In this document: one piece after another, positions 30,086 through 42,929 of the stretch
Layout of the letters: every line of letters begins with the position of its first letter
Position numbering within the stretch: position 1 is the first letter of the stretch
Assembly: GCF_008831285.2 (NCBI RefSeq)
Contig: NC_045143.1
Location: 10,177,503 to 10,241,502, forward strand
Direction: 5' to 3'
Origin: Nymphaea colorata
Lineage: Eukaryota; Streptophyta; Magnoliopsida; Nymphaeales; Nymphaeaceae
DNA: 64,000 bases
The notes under the pieces: model-generated
Databases searched by the model: none
Seen by the model: the letters and a program-made list of their open reading frames with translations, nothing else
Told to the model about the DNA's origin: nothing
Program-made: the position numbers and the translations under genes

Positions 30086-31505
30086 CAACTTTTGGCACCA
30101 TTTTTTTTATAAAGATAAATAGCAAAAATGAACATCAAGTCATAAATGATCCAATCATGGGTAATGGTCAAAGCAAAATAGATCCAAAACAATGAAGAAC
30201 AATGTTAGAAGGACCTATGTAGAGCCCAAGCAAAAGACTACAATGAGTCAATGATAACAAAGTCTCAAAAATCTAAGACTTCGACTCAATGCCTAGATCG
30301 CTAATGTCAGTCCGTTGTAAAATTGAGGGAATCTATCAAAAAGTCATCAGTCAATCAAGAAATACCTATAGAGATTGAAGGAAAAAATGTCAATTACTGT
30401 GAGTATGAAAATCTCCAATCATAAGTGGAGCATGGTTCAGTAAAGCAGATATACAGTTGTATCAAACAAAACTAATATACAACTCAGGACTATTACCCAT
30501 GAGTTGAGGTCTTCAAGCCACACATAGCATAACTTACTACCACAAATGCAATAACATGATTCCTTGTGGTTTGCAAAGTTTCACTGATAATCTAACAACT
30601 ACCAATCATGGTCATGGTAACAAGCATCAATAACAATCATGTGGGCATAAACACATGCAGAATAAAACCAATCTTCACCAGGCAGTCTACATACACTGAG
30701 GGTGTAGTGAAGCCTCTTGAGATATCGTAAATCACCGCTATAGCAGCATGGTCCAACCACCTGACCTTGGCCCAAGTGATAAACTGGCCCCTGTAGGCAT
30801 CTGGGGTGAGGGACCAATAAACACCTCGCTCTCCAATAGAAATAAAAACAAAAGCCCGAGCACTTGTGTCGTTGAATACCCTTTGAGCAGTCCAATGCAA
30901 ACAAAAGAATGAGCAGCCAGAGTGAGTTCATGCCAACCCATAATCTCTCGGGATAAAGCCAACCACTAGAGTCCACAGACACTTCTATGTGTCGATGTTC
31001 TTTTATATATCAACAAAGGATTTGCTATATTAAAACATATTGTAGTAGTTTTCATGGAACCTACCATTGAGCACAATTCCCAAGATTAAAAAGTTAAACT
31101 ACCCACAAGAAACACATTGCCATGTAAAAATTTGGCTACATTAATCAAATTGGGTTCCCTTAGGCATTGTTGATCAGCATATCCCCAAAGAGAACAGATT
31201 TCAGTTCCAGTTTATTTACGGTGGCAAAGGACTTGATTTCACTAATTAATCCCTACTTACTATCTTATTGGCACCAACATGTTTCTGCAGTTTTCTTGCT
31301 TGATCAGAGATAGATGATCCATGAGGGGTTGTTTCAGTACTCCAACTTCAAGTTCTTATTATATATAAAATATTTCCTGAAAAACATGTAGGCATAACCA
31401 GATTCACGCAACCTGATTTGATGCATAACAGTCACTTTCAAGATAATGTTTTCATAAACAACATTATCTCTGCTCTAATATGTCTATGGTTGTCATGTAT
31501 CTCTA

Positions 31506-31508
<3 letters not shown>

Positions 31509-31556
<48 letters not shown>
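31509..31556. repeat. (TA)n microsatellite
   Basis: This is an uninterrupted TA run of 24 units in intergenic DNA. No element ends are recognisable around it. Confidence 0.9.
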
Positions 31557-31561
<5 letters not shown>

Positions 31562-32725
31562 CACTATCTATGCTCTAGTGTGTCATATGGTTGCTGTGTA
31601 TACAAATGTATATGAGCAACATTACCTCTGTTCTAATGTGCATGTATGATTACTATGTATATAAATGTGTAACAACATTACCTATGCACATATAGTTATC
31701 AGTTGTTTATCGCAACTATGGCATGAGACAATTACTTCCCACCAATGAAATTTTCACTAAGACAAGGTTGACGAACGAGGTGCTAGGGAGGTAGGTTGCA
31801 GCAGTTTAAGACGTATTCTAGTGGTTTCCATCAACTGTGCCTGCCTAAATTGGTTTCGATCAATGATGGAAGGAAAGGGCAACTTATCTTTCTATTTTTC
31901 AGGCTGCCCACTGCTTTGCATTGTCAATTCCTTTTGATTCAGGCACTATAAAGCTTCTGATGTAGATGGCATTTTCCCCTCCTTTTGGTGCAGCCATTCT
32001 TTTGTAAAGCTAGTTTTTGTTTAACAAAAGTCGGAAAGGTCATACTTCAGCAGTTTTGACGAGGAAATAAACTAGTAATTGTGATACACCTTAGACATCA
32101 AATGTTTGATCCCTTAAAGCTTGAAGAGCCTTTAGTGTGTGCTCTAGTAAGTTGATTGGCTCTTCTTGCCAAGGTTTATATGCTTAAAACTAAAGTAGCT
32201 AATCGTTTGATGACAAGTCACTATGCTGGTGAAACACCACAGTTGCGACAAGATTAAAAATAATTATTAGAGAATGTCAATAAGGTGATGGAACATCAAA
32301 ACGGAGGCACTTGATTCAACCACTATCATCATGACAAAAGTTCAAAACAAGTGTGCTTTTGAGCTTTAGATTTCAAATTCAGTCGAAGCAGCTGACTATC
32401 ATAATGCTCGAAACTTGGGTCTGTGCTTTAGTAAAACACACAATTACAAAACTAACGCTTTTTTTTTTTTTTTTTTTGGGGGCGGGGGGTGGTGTGGGGG
32501 GCGGGGAGAGAAGAGAGAAGTGAAAGACAGGACCCAGTACTTTCCCAATTTATTTTGATATGTTTTGGTAATATTCATTCGCCCGTGCATTCAGTTCGCC
32601 GGTGGCGACCTCATATCCACTCTGTAGCTCTGGTATCTACTTTTCCAAGATCTTCTAGTAGTGGCCCAGACGTGAGCACGGGGGTTTTAACACAAGTTAA
32701 CAGAGAAACCGAGGGCGGAGAGAGC

Positions 32726-32965
32726 ATGGCTACGCAGCTCGTCCCTCCCAATGCGACCTTCCGTCGTCTCCCTTTCCTCCTTTCTGAACCGAAGAGTCTC
32801 TTACTCTCTTCGTCCAACCCGAGGTACGCCTCTCTCTCTGCGTGAACCCAAAAACCTTTTTTTCCTCCTATCATTTTCGTTTCAACGAAATGATTGCCTA
32901 TATTCTTTGAATTCATTTCTTCTATGTTCTTGCCTTAAAACTTTGTTGGTTTTTTTCCTTTTCAA

Positions 32966-33036
<71 letters not shown>

Positions 33037-36000
33037 GAGGAGTCGAAATTCATGGGGCTAGAAAGATGAACCTTTGTTGGGATGTATTCCTATTGTTCTT
33101 TCTTATAGACATCTTTCTGCTATCTCTCCCTTGGTCACCAAGAAACGTGGCTATTCTGCTGTTTCTTAACATTATCTTTTATCTAAGTATACGTCTGAAT
33201 GCTTCTCCTGGAGGTGAGATATTTCTTTCTCTTTTTGAGCATCCATGATTTTCTGGAGGCGTTTCAGTTTCGACATTATATACACTTCATATTGTGTTAT
33301 TTTTTATGCATAGTTCTGTATCGGAGGTCCTCCTTGTCTTTTGTTTTGATGTTTTCCATCTTATTTTGAACTTATTGAGATTTGCCAATTTCACGTTGGC
33401 AGGTTACATAAGAGATATGGACATTCGTATGGTCCTACATATCGTGTGGTGCACTGTGGAATTGCTAAGGTTGTGAAACAACCAAAACCTTCGACACCTG
33501 ACTCAGTAACAAGGGAACCACATAAGTATTTTGATCATGTCGTTATCACTGTCCGTTCGGGGGACGGTGGACATGGTGCGGTTCTTAGCATGCCGAGCCA
33601 AAAGGTATCTTCAAAATCTCTGGGCAAAAACGAAAAAGAGAAAACAAAAAAGAAAAGTTTGTATAAAAGAGATGCAGATGGCTCACTTATACTACCAATG
33701 GGAGGCCATGGAGGTGACGTGGTCATATATGCTGATGAGAGCAAGGATTCATTGCTTGAATTCCATAAGAAGACCCGGTATAACGCAAAACGTGGAGGCA
33801 ATGTGGATGCTATGGGAGTGCTAACTTCCTTATTACATGATGGAATTGCTGCTCCAACATTGCGCATTCCAGTACCAGTAGGTATAGGATCTGTGCTTTT
33901 TATCAATGACTCAAACTTTTTGTTTGTCATTCTTGTCTAGACTCTTTTATCTCTGTGATTTTGATAAAGCCAAAGGACACTGATTTGATCCCTTGCAGAG
34001 CTGAACATATTCTAACTGGTTCAATTGTTACTATTCAAGAATAGAATTTGATTTATTGAATCTTCTGCTGGATGCTTTAAATTGCTCAAAAATGTTTGAG
34101 AATATTGAGAAAATGTTAACACTTTTTGGAAAACATAAAAGATAATGCAGCAGATGGGAACGAAGTTCTTTTTATTGACTAATTGTTAGAAGGCAAAAGA
34201 AGTGGTTGACACAGGAAAGATGAAACAAGATAAATGCAAATTTACCATGTTTTTGTCATGAAGATTAACCTGAGTATATCATGTTGTGTGGGACAGGTAC
34301 TGTGGTAAGACGCAAACAAGGGGGAAAGTTTCTTGCAGATCTTGTGCGTCCGGATGATGAAGTACTTGTTGCCAGGGGTGGGCAAGGAGGAGTGAGTGTT
34401 TCCTGTTTATTGCAGTTGTAATCCTTGATGAGATTGACAATCAAAAGGATGATTCGGTGAACTTATTGCTCTAGTTTGTGTATAATTTAACTTCTATTTG
34501 CTTATCCTTGGAGAAGATGCTTTATAGAATGTGTGCTTTCTTGCTCATTTTTCAGCAAAGGTGTTTGGTAGGCATAGATTTCTTTTGTTGTATGACTTAA
34601 GAATGACACATTATGCAGAAGTTGTTTTCATTCATCGGGGGAGAAATGTAGTGTAGTTTTTCTTGCTTAATTATTCGCTTTGAACCTCATTCTTTCTGGG
34701 CAGACTTGGTAGGTTGAAGCCGGTTTATTACTAAGAGTGATGGTTTGTTATCTATTTCTTGCATATAATCAAGGTGTTTTTGCTATTACCCTTCAGTCCT
34801 GGGTGATCTAATTTATGAAAGCAATCCCTATTTTTCTCTAGTAACCATAAGAATCATCATCTAGATGTTACCATATTTATTAGCATGTGCTGCAGATGTT
34901 GAATGTCATGCATGTTTAAGCTTGCAATTGCAAATTTGTATAATGCACAAATACACACAGATTATTCAAGAATGCTGTCTGAACTCGTTTTTCTAAGGCA
35001 TTTGCATTCTTTCGTGAATAAAATTCATTTCTTTAAGCATTATAATGTTGGCTATTTTCCTACATGATTTGTAATTCTGTAGTACCATATTGTACTTTTA
35101 ATCCAGTATGTCACCTTGACCTTATTACGTCTCAATTGATTATAAGTATCTGGGGCTGATGTGCTTCCCTCTTTGTTGCATATTGTTCATGCATTTCTCT
35201 TCTTCCCTATAGTTAGAAGTTCTTCCATAGGTGAATGATATTGTTACACTTGGCTACTTTTTCCATTGTAGTAGATTAGCTTGCTGGAGATGCCAGAGCA
35301 TAGGAGAAGAAGATTTATGGCCATGACTATGAACATTGTGAGAGATGAAACTGATAAGGTTAGTTTGCTCAAAATGGTTTCTTTCCATTGTGTGTATTAA
35401 TTCAATTGCAGGTAACTATTATGCCTTTGATATTTTCTCAGGGCATTGAGTACCCTGAACCTTGCAAGTTCTACTTGTTGGTTGCAATTGAATCCTACTC
35501 CTTTTTTTTAGATATGGCTATTTTTTTATCAAATGTGATTTCATAGGAAAAGAATAATCAATGATTTGTTGGGATGGGTGGTAATGCTGTGGCCAAAGAC
35601 ACCATGAGCAACAACGTAGACAACAAATTAGACCTTAAGGTAATAGTGAAATGGCATGTGTCATGGAGCCCGAGGCACAAAAACTGAAGTTGAATGGCTT
35701 ATTGCAGAACAAGGATAATTCTGTGATTGTTTTTAGATTCGATTTGGGAAAAATAATTTATCTGAGAATATTGTTTGATATGCAATTTTAACCCTGTATT
35801 TTCCTTTGTAGTGTCATCTTCCCAGTGGAATGGAAATTGTTCCCAGCTGTTGCTTATGTTGAAATGATTGCAGGTAATGGTTCTGGGTCAGCAAGGTGAA
35901 GAGGTCAATTTGGAACTCATACTAAGAGTGGTTGCTGACGTTGGGGTAGTGGTATGTATGTGTTAATTTTCCTCTGCAGTTACAAACTTTGTCCTAGTTT

Positions 36001-38282
36001 TATTGTGGAAAATGCATCCTCTTGCTTAGTATATCATGCAGAGCTAAGTAGTGTTATTATCTGATGGTTATTAGCTGATGATCTGTTCTTAGTGCATGTT
36101 AACAAAATAATAATTAAAAACGATTGTTGTGCTATCTGATCCAGCTTGTCTTATATTGCACTTATAATAGCTGCCAGCAAATCTAGTTCCAACTTTGCAA
36201 ATGGTATTAGTCTATTGGAAGTTGGACTAATCCTTTTTCTTTGTTTTATCCACCAGACGTCTCATTAGTTTCATTATCACACACATCATCTATCTCATGT
36301 ATTTAGGGCAATGATTTTGTAAAATGTTCATCAAAATTGGGCAATGATTTTGTAAAATGTTCATCAAAATTGGACACTAGCACTTTGATGTGATGGACAG
36401 AGTATGAATAATTTCATCATTCTTGCTGAGGGGTTTTAGCTGAACCATCCCAGGTTATCCCTGCCCATTTGTCAAAGAGAAAGGAAACATTGTAGCTCTT
36501 ATTGGGAGGTTCCATACATCATCCAAATAGAGTGATTCTTCATTTAATTCAGTAACTTATTCTCCATAAGTTTCCAATGTAGTTCATTTCTCAGCTCATG
36601 GTTCTATACTGCTATATGTATTTTTTAAGGAAATGTCATTCTCCATCTTTCATGGTAATTGAGTTCAATTACTTATTTTCCGTTGGTTCCCGACGTAGTC
36701 AAATTTTCAGCTAACGGTGCTATATGTGGTATGTACATTTTTGAGGATTCCTTAGTGTCAATCTCTAAGGTGTACATCATTAGTTAAATATTTATCACCT
36801 GATCCTACTTTATCGGCTTAGTCATTTTCTGCTTATATGACTTTCTCTGTGTACATGCATCTGACTTTAGTAGGTTAGTTGGAAGTTTGTGCCCTTTGAT
36901 ATTGCAGGTTGTAATTGATCACCCTTCTTGAATTGCAAGTGTGTTAGAAACTTAGAACCCTATCAGATTGAATATTTGTACATGTATGATGGAAATTTTG
37001 AATTTGCTTGCTTGTGTATTGTATTTTTCAGGGACTCCCAAATGCTGGGAAATCTACACTATTAGCTGCCATCACTCTTGCAAAACCAGATATTGCTGAT
37101 TATCCTTTCACAACACTAATGCCAAACCTTGGTCGTCTTGATGGTGATCCCAGCCTAGGAGCACAGGAATATACTTCTCAGGCAACATTGGCTGATTTGC
37201 CTGGTCTCATTGAGGGCGCTCATCTTGGAAAAGTAATGTAATTTTTAGGACCATATTATGCTTAATTTTACCTCAACTTTTTAAGCATTAGGAAAGTAGC
37301 TGGTGGTTCCTTTTTGCAGGGTCTTGGTAGAAATTTTCTGAGGCATCTGCGTAGAACAAGACTACTGGTCCATGTTGTTGATGCAACAGCAGAGAACCCT
37401 GTGAAAGATTTCATAACCGTCAGAGAAGTATGATAGACTTTTTGTATAGGTTTTTTCTGTTGGTTGGTTCTTATTACTCTACCCTGCACAATATCTACCC
37501 TGCACAATATCTATTTCTGCACATAATTTGTCTAACAATTTGAAGCTTAATGAATGGAGTCTATCATAAACCAAACAAATAACAAATGCATTGCTTTTCT
37601 ACTTGGTTTGATATTGTAAATCACTAAATCCCATTGTTCTATCTCTGGACGTTTTGTGTCAGAGACACTGTGCTCCCAATATAAATTTATTCTGTTTATA
37701 TCATGTAGTATGTACAGATAAAAAGGTTAAGAATCATCCCTACTGTTGAATTTTGTGCTCTTCCTTGATCATCTATCTGATATTATTATTGGTAAACATG
37801 CCAACTTTACAAAATCTGTTATTCTTAAATATAATTAAGTTCTCCTTCACCAGAAGTTGATGTGCTGACTTGAGTTTCAAACAATATTTAGCTTCAAAAT
37901 TTAAGGATGTAATAAATTACTGACCTTTTCTTCCTTTTTGATATCTAAGCTTCTAATAAATATGTTATGTAAAAGCACTCCAAAGCTTACATGTTTAAGG
38001 TGCACCATTGAACAGCAGACATCCTTTTTATTCAGAGTTTTGAAATCTATGTTCCTGTTTTGGTTGATCGTTTATTCTTATTTTTGCAGGAATTAAGAAT
38101 GTACAACCCAGATTATCTTAATAGACCTCATGTCGTGGTTTTAAATAAAATCGACCTGCCAGAGGTACCATTTGTGTGTGTGTGTGTGTGTGTGTGTGGT
38201 CAGGTGGTGAACTAGTTTCCCTAACTCCTTTCTTTTTTTTGTGTCTGTCTCTTTGTCACCCACTTTTTCTTTTCTCCCCTTT

Positions 38283-38347
<65 letters not shown>

Positions 38348-41166
38348 TGCCTTTTGACCTACTGTTTCTGTAATGTCCACTAACCTAATAATATGGGATT
38401 TGATATATACTGCCTTTTGACCTACTGTTTCTGTAATGTCCACTAACCTAATAATATGGGATTTGAATAAATTTGAGTGCTCAAGTGCTTATCTGAAATA
38501 TTCCCTTGAAATTATTATTTCTGCTACAGGCTAAGGATAGGTTGCATTCCCTGATACAAGAGATAGCAGCTATTGGTCGCCCTGAGACACCTTCAGCCTT
38601 ACCCATGAAAGTGGAAGAAGCAATGCCAGCAATACCTTCCCAAAGTGAAGAAGAAAGCTTATCCTCTCCTGGCTCTTTTGTTGAGGAGAACAAGGAGAAG
38701 GCTCTTGAAGACTATCCACGGCCTCTTTCTGTTGTGGGTGTTAGTGTCCTGTATGTTTTCTTTCTTGTCTCTTTTTTCTTGTCTAGCTATCATGATCCTG
38801 GTTGAGTGGTTGTGACAACAATCAGTTTTTAAACTATTTTTTGTGTAAAATCTTGATCATGGATGTGGTATGCACTAACGTCACCTGGATTGTTTCGTAG
38901 AGTAATTTGAGGGACTTATTGTGCACATTTACTCTTCATTCTTTCAAATTTCAAAACCGTTTCTTCACAGCTCCACAATTGAAGAGCAAATATGCCCTGA
39001 GAATTATAAAACACCGATTAGTCTATTACATAAGGAAAAACCCATATTATAGTAAGAGAACCAAAATATAAATGTATATCCTAATATCTCCCTTAGGTGG
39101 GAAAAGACACGCAAAATTTCTAGATTATCCGTGATATCTCAGCTGGACCTTTGACATTTATTGATTAATCAAGGATATATCTAAGGCAAGTTTTTTCATC
39201 CCTTTAAAGTTGACTTTTCAAGTACTATGTGAATTATGCCTATAACAGCTCAGAAATCTTGAACTTGAAAGGTAGGCGAACTGGTAAATTTAACTAACCC
39301 AGCTGTCCTGAGATACACAATCTGAGTTATTCTTCAGGTGAAATGTTTGTCGGGAAGTTGTGTGCTGGACTTAGTTAGCACCTTTCAACAAGGTCTGCCT
39401 GTTTGATAACCTTGTTTCTTTAGTTTTGATTCTTTTGAATCTTCAGCGCAGACTGATCTGGTTTTCTTGCATGGGCGGAGACCCCAATATTAGCAGAAGT
39501 ATTCTCGTCCACATTGTATGCCTAGGTAACTAGATAAGCACCAAGATACAAGAGCAGACGTGATTTTGTTACTTACAAGTGCTCTCAAATCACATAGGAA
39601 AGCATCGTAGCCTTGTCATTTTCAAGCCTTAACATTTGCTTGTAATTTTTTATTTTTTTTATTCTTCTCCTGTTATCTTTTTTCAACCTATACTATGTTA
39701 CTATTTCTCTACTTTTACAAGTTTTCCTATGAACATTCAAACTACTTGGAATCATTATGTTTATTCTGGTGATACTTGCATTCTAACTGCACATAAATAT
39801 CGGTTGCATGCACTTCACATTTTGTCTCCTTTTTTGAAGGCCATTGGCTTTTAATGAAGCAAATAGCTAGATTATTACTGCTCTCATCTAATTCAAAGGT
39901 TTCTATGCTGTCTTAAACAAAATGTTGATTCCTTTTGGCATAGCTAGAATATGAAAGTTTCCTGTTCCATGAAAATGAGCTGTCTTTTCTGGAATCTTTG
40001 GAACTTCTTTTCTCTAGGGTTATCTTCCAGTACCTTAATTTTCCTCTTTGATATATCTGACTTTGGTAGAAAACTTTGTGGGCCAAGTTACGATTTTTGA
40101 CCTTAGTAATTTAGATATTAGTATACTTTGGTCAACAGAGGAAATACATTGAGATCCTTCCGGCATTTAATTTTATTCACTTTGGACCATTCTTGAGCAA
40201 AACTAAAGCAAATCTTGGTTGTACATCTCAGGCCAATCTTTCCTCTACTCGGCTCTGTGTTCAAGTTGTTTGAGCTGAAAGGATTGAGGCCTTTCGGGGC
40301 CTACGGCCATAATCATCTTGGATTGGGACTTCTGAATTTTAATTTTGGAATTACTGAAACCTGAAACTTAGTTTAATAATATCCAATAGTATTAGAGCGA
40401 TGTTTTTGTGTGAGGAGCCAAGTTTTTTTATATGTTTGTCTAGGGGCGGAGTCAGAAATTTTTGGGTTGGGGAGACATTGTCAGAAACAAATATATTTAT
40501 GAAATTCTTATAGGGCGGAAAGAAAATTTTCAAATTTGCACCTGTAAATTTTATATTTTGAAAATCTGTTGGGTTGGGATACATCCTGTTAGCCATCAGT
40601 CATCACTTTGCTAATGCACTCACAGAGACAGCCACATATCAATGACTGTTAGAAGTGGCAGGAATATTACTTATTTTGGATCAAGCTCATAACAATCATA
40701 TCAGAACTTTTGAGGATCTTGACTCCTGGTTCAAGCCTAGCACATTCATTTGTTGAGACTTATAACAGGCTTAATTTTGTATAGCTGGGAATTTAACTTC
40801 AATGGGGAGCTTGGGTTGTTGATCTCAGTTAATTTTGCCGAGGGTTATGGGAGAGGAAAGAAACTAAACACTTGAGAATGTTTGCTTGATGCCTTTTGAT
40901 ATCATATGAGGCTTTATGCTTTGCTTAAAGAACAGAGAATGGGGACATTGAGGATGCACAGTGCGTTTCTTTTTACAGAAAATACATTATACAGATTGTT
41001 GCTTCTTAATTGGAGTTATTACTTGTGTGAATTTTACTGATCAACAAGGTGGATCCTGTATTAACTATGTCTTTACATGGTTCATCTTTTCCCTGTCTAC
41101 AGCAAGCGCATTGCTGTGGATGAGATGTTGAAAGAAATACGTCGGTCTCTAAGAGAAGTATCATGA
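32726..41166 (+). CDS. Organellar Obg-family GTPase (OBGC2/ObgL type), ten exons
   Basis: Exons: 32726-32823, 33403-33881, 34297-34391, 35275-35358, 35874-35951, 37032-37232, 37320-37427, 38090-38164, 38530-38750 and 41103-41166, giving 500 aa with consistent phase. A Ser/Leu/Arg-rich N-terminus looks like an organelle transit peptide. The Obg domain follows ([38 protein letters not shown]). The G domain has G1 GLPNAGKS (279-286), switch region DYPFTT, G3 DLPG (333-336) and G4 NKID (400-403). The acidic Ser/Glu-rich stretch of exon 9 sits just before the G5 region VVGVSVL. There is no C-terminal OCT domain. Obg GTPases act in ribosome assembly; the plant OBGC2/ObgL branch is thought to be plastid-targeted, but targeting here is inferred. 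It differs clearly from the canonical ObgC sequence. Confidence 0.93.
32966..33031. repeat. (TG)n-(GA)n microsatellite in Obg intron 1
   Basis: A TG run passes directly into a GA run within the first intron of the Obg gene. It lies about 370 bp upstream of the exon 2 acceptor and does not touch a splice site. Confidence 0.9.
38173..38466. repeat. Microsatellite cluster and 63-bp tandem duplication in Obg intron 8
   Basis: A (GT)n run (38173-38199), a (CT)n-(TA)n run (about 38283-38345) and then a 63-bp head-to-tail duplication (about 38341-38466) follow exon 8 closely. The (GT)n tract starts only 8 bp after the exon 8 donor. The duplicated copies appear identical. Confidence 0.85.
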
Positions 41167-41840
41167 GATGCATGGAGATGATGAGGATCTAGATGAACTG
41201 AACATCTTTGGCTAAAAGATAAGTAGTGTGACCATCAGCATCAGCCTCAATCCTGCTACGAGAAGCTGGCTTTATGAGTTCCTGTCTACAATTACTTCTT
41301 GAGGGCTCATATGGTGTATTGAGCTTCGTAGGATGCCAATCCTCTTACATCCAGGTCTGCGTTCATCATCAGCTGTCTCACAATGCCCGGTGGCGCAATG
41401 ATGTAACCTGAGTACTTGTATCATGTGTATGACTCTTTGAGCAAATACCAACCTGTTTTTGCACCACTGGGTTTTCTTAGAATATACGATATAACTGATT
41501 TCCGCCTTCACCACGTGCCTAGCCAATTATTCCTATTGAAATCTGTAGTAATTGCGGATGTTTTCTTTGCAACTCTAATGCGATAGAGATGTTGGATACT
41601 TCTATTTCTTAAGAATAGACAGTCGATCCATTTGAACATATGCAAATTTTTGAAGGATAAAATAATTAATATTAGGTAGTTGATATTTGAGTTGTTATGA
41701 AGACTTCTGTACGTGCCGTAGTTAAGCGATGTAAATGGGATGCTTGTAAAATTGATTATTATTATTATTATTATTATTTTTACTCGGGGATAGTATTTAC
41801 AACCTTTTCTAAGACTATGAAGTGCAGGCCCCAAGGAACT

Positions 41841-42221
41841 TAAGCCTAAGTCTGGTCATCGGACTGGCCAGGCTCGATAAGGAGATGGGTTCGGGCTGAT
41901 CTAACACCTGAAACCTGAGCTCGGGCTTAGGCTGGTCCGGCACCTGAAACTTGAGCTTGGGCCCACCTTGCCCGGCCTAATTAAAATTTAAAAGTTATAT
42001 ATATTAACATGAAATAATATATAAATATACTTAATGGTAACAAAATATAATAAGTATATAAAAAAATTAATAAAAACAATACTAAAAAATTCTTATCGAG
42101 CTGAACCAGGTTTAATCGGGCTTACGTGGGCTGGGCTCGATAACTCAGTGCCTTTTTTTGGGTCTAAACCTCGGCCCAAGTCAGGCCGAGTACCTGATAT
42201 TCCACCTGATGCCCAAGCTTA
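41841..42221. mobile_element. Inverted-repeat element with GGGC/GCCC-rich arms
   Basis: The left end TAAGCCTAAG and right end CAAGCTTA are diverged inverted repeats, and the arms are rich in GGGCTTGGGCC-like words around an AT-rich middle. It is the same kind as the better-preserved element at 57337-57711. A partial relative occurs near 46164-46290. It is non-coding. Confidence 0.5.
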
Positions 42222-42929
42222 CGTAACCCCAACAAAACATTGTTTTCCGGGCAAGAAAGAACAATGAAGTCTGAATTCATAAGCATGCAGGATGCAGCTA
42301 CATACTGGCTAAGGCATATATCGTTCCCTGGTTGCGCTAACCTTTTGTCTTCATCATTAACTATTATTCCATCATATCTACAAATATTTTTGCCTCATGA
42401 CATATGTTGTGTTTTGAACTGGAGATCAATCTACCGGTTTACCAGCAACCTTAGCGGAACATTATTAACAGCCTTAAGGGGTGTAGAGCAATTGGGCAGC
42501 AAGGCAGTTCACATCTAAGATGTTTGAAGTTCGAAATAGGCTCTGAAACAAGCTAGAGCTTTGAGAGACCTAAAGATACGACCTTGGGGTTTTAGGTCCA
42601 CTGCAGTTTCTCTTAAATAAACATTAAAAAAATAGTGTTAACAGGCCAAGGAGTCGCCGTAAAATCTATGTAACAAGAATGACTTTTGGAGTTGAATCGA
42701 TCCACCTGCGGATTCATTGAATTGATGTTGCGCATCAGTAAAAATTATTAAAAAACCATTTTTTCAAAACAATAAAAAAATATGTAAAACCTCATTAAGA
42801 ATTTTCTTCCAAAGATGCTCAAAGAAAGTCAACACAAGGCACTTTTGAATTGTCCACATAATCAAATCAATTTTGTCACCTGGTTGGTTGGTTGAATCAG
42901 CCAATTCAAGCCATTCCATTACGACCTTG

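Larger units (their letters stand above)
27558..32725. other. Intergenic region between the divergent LisH-CRA and Obg genes
   Basis: The first 300-500 bp next to 27558 should hold the 5' UTR and promoter of the minus-strand gene; a (GA)n tract occurs at about 27651-27673. Further on lie a degraded Copia fragment (29220-30085), uncharacterised open frames around 30599-30982 on the minus strand, a (TA)n run at 31509-31556 and a poly-T/G-rich stretch at 32459-32510 ahead of Obg. No other gene is supported. Confidence 0.55.
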
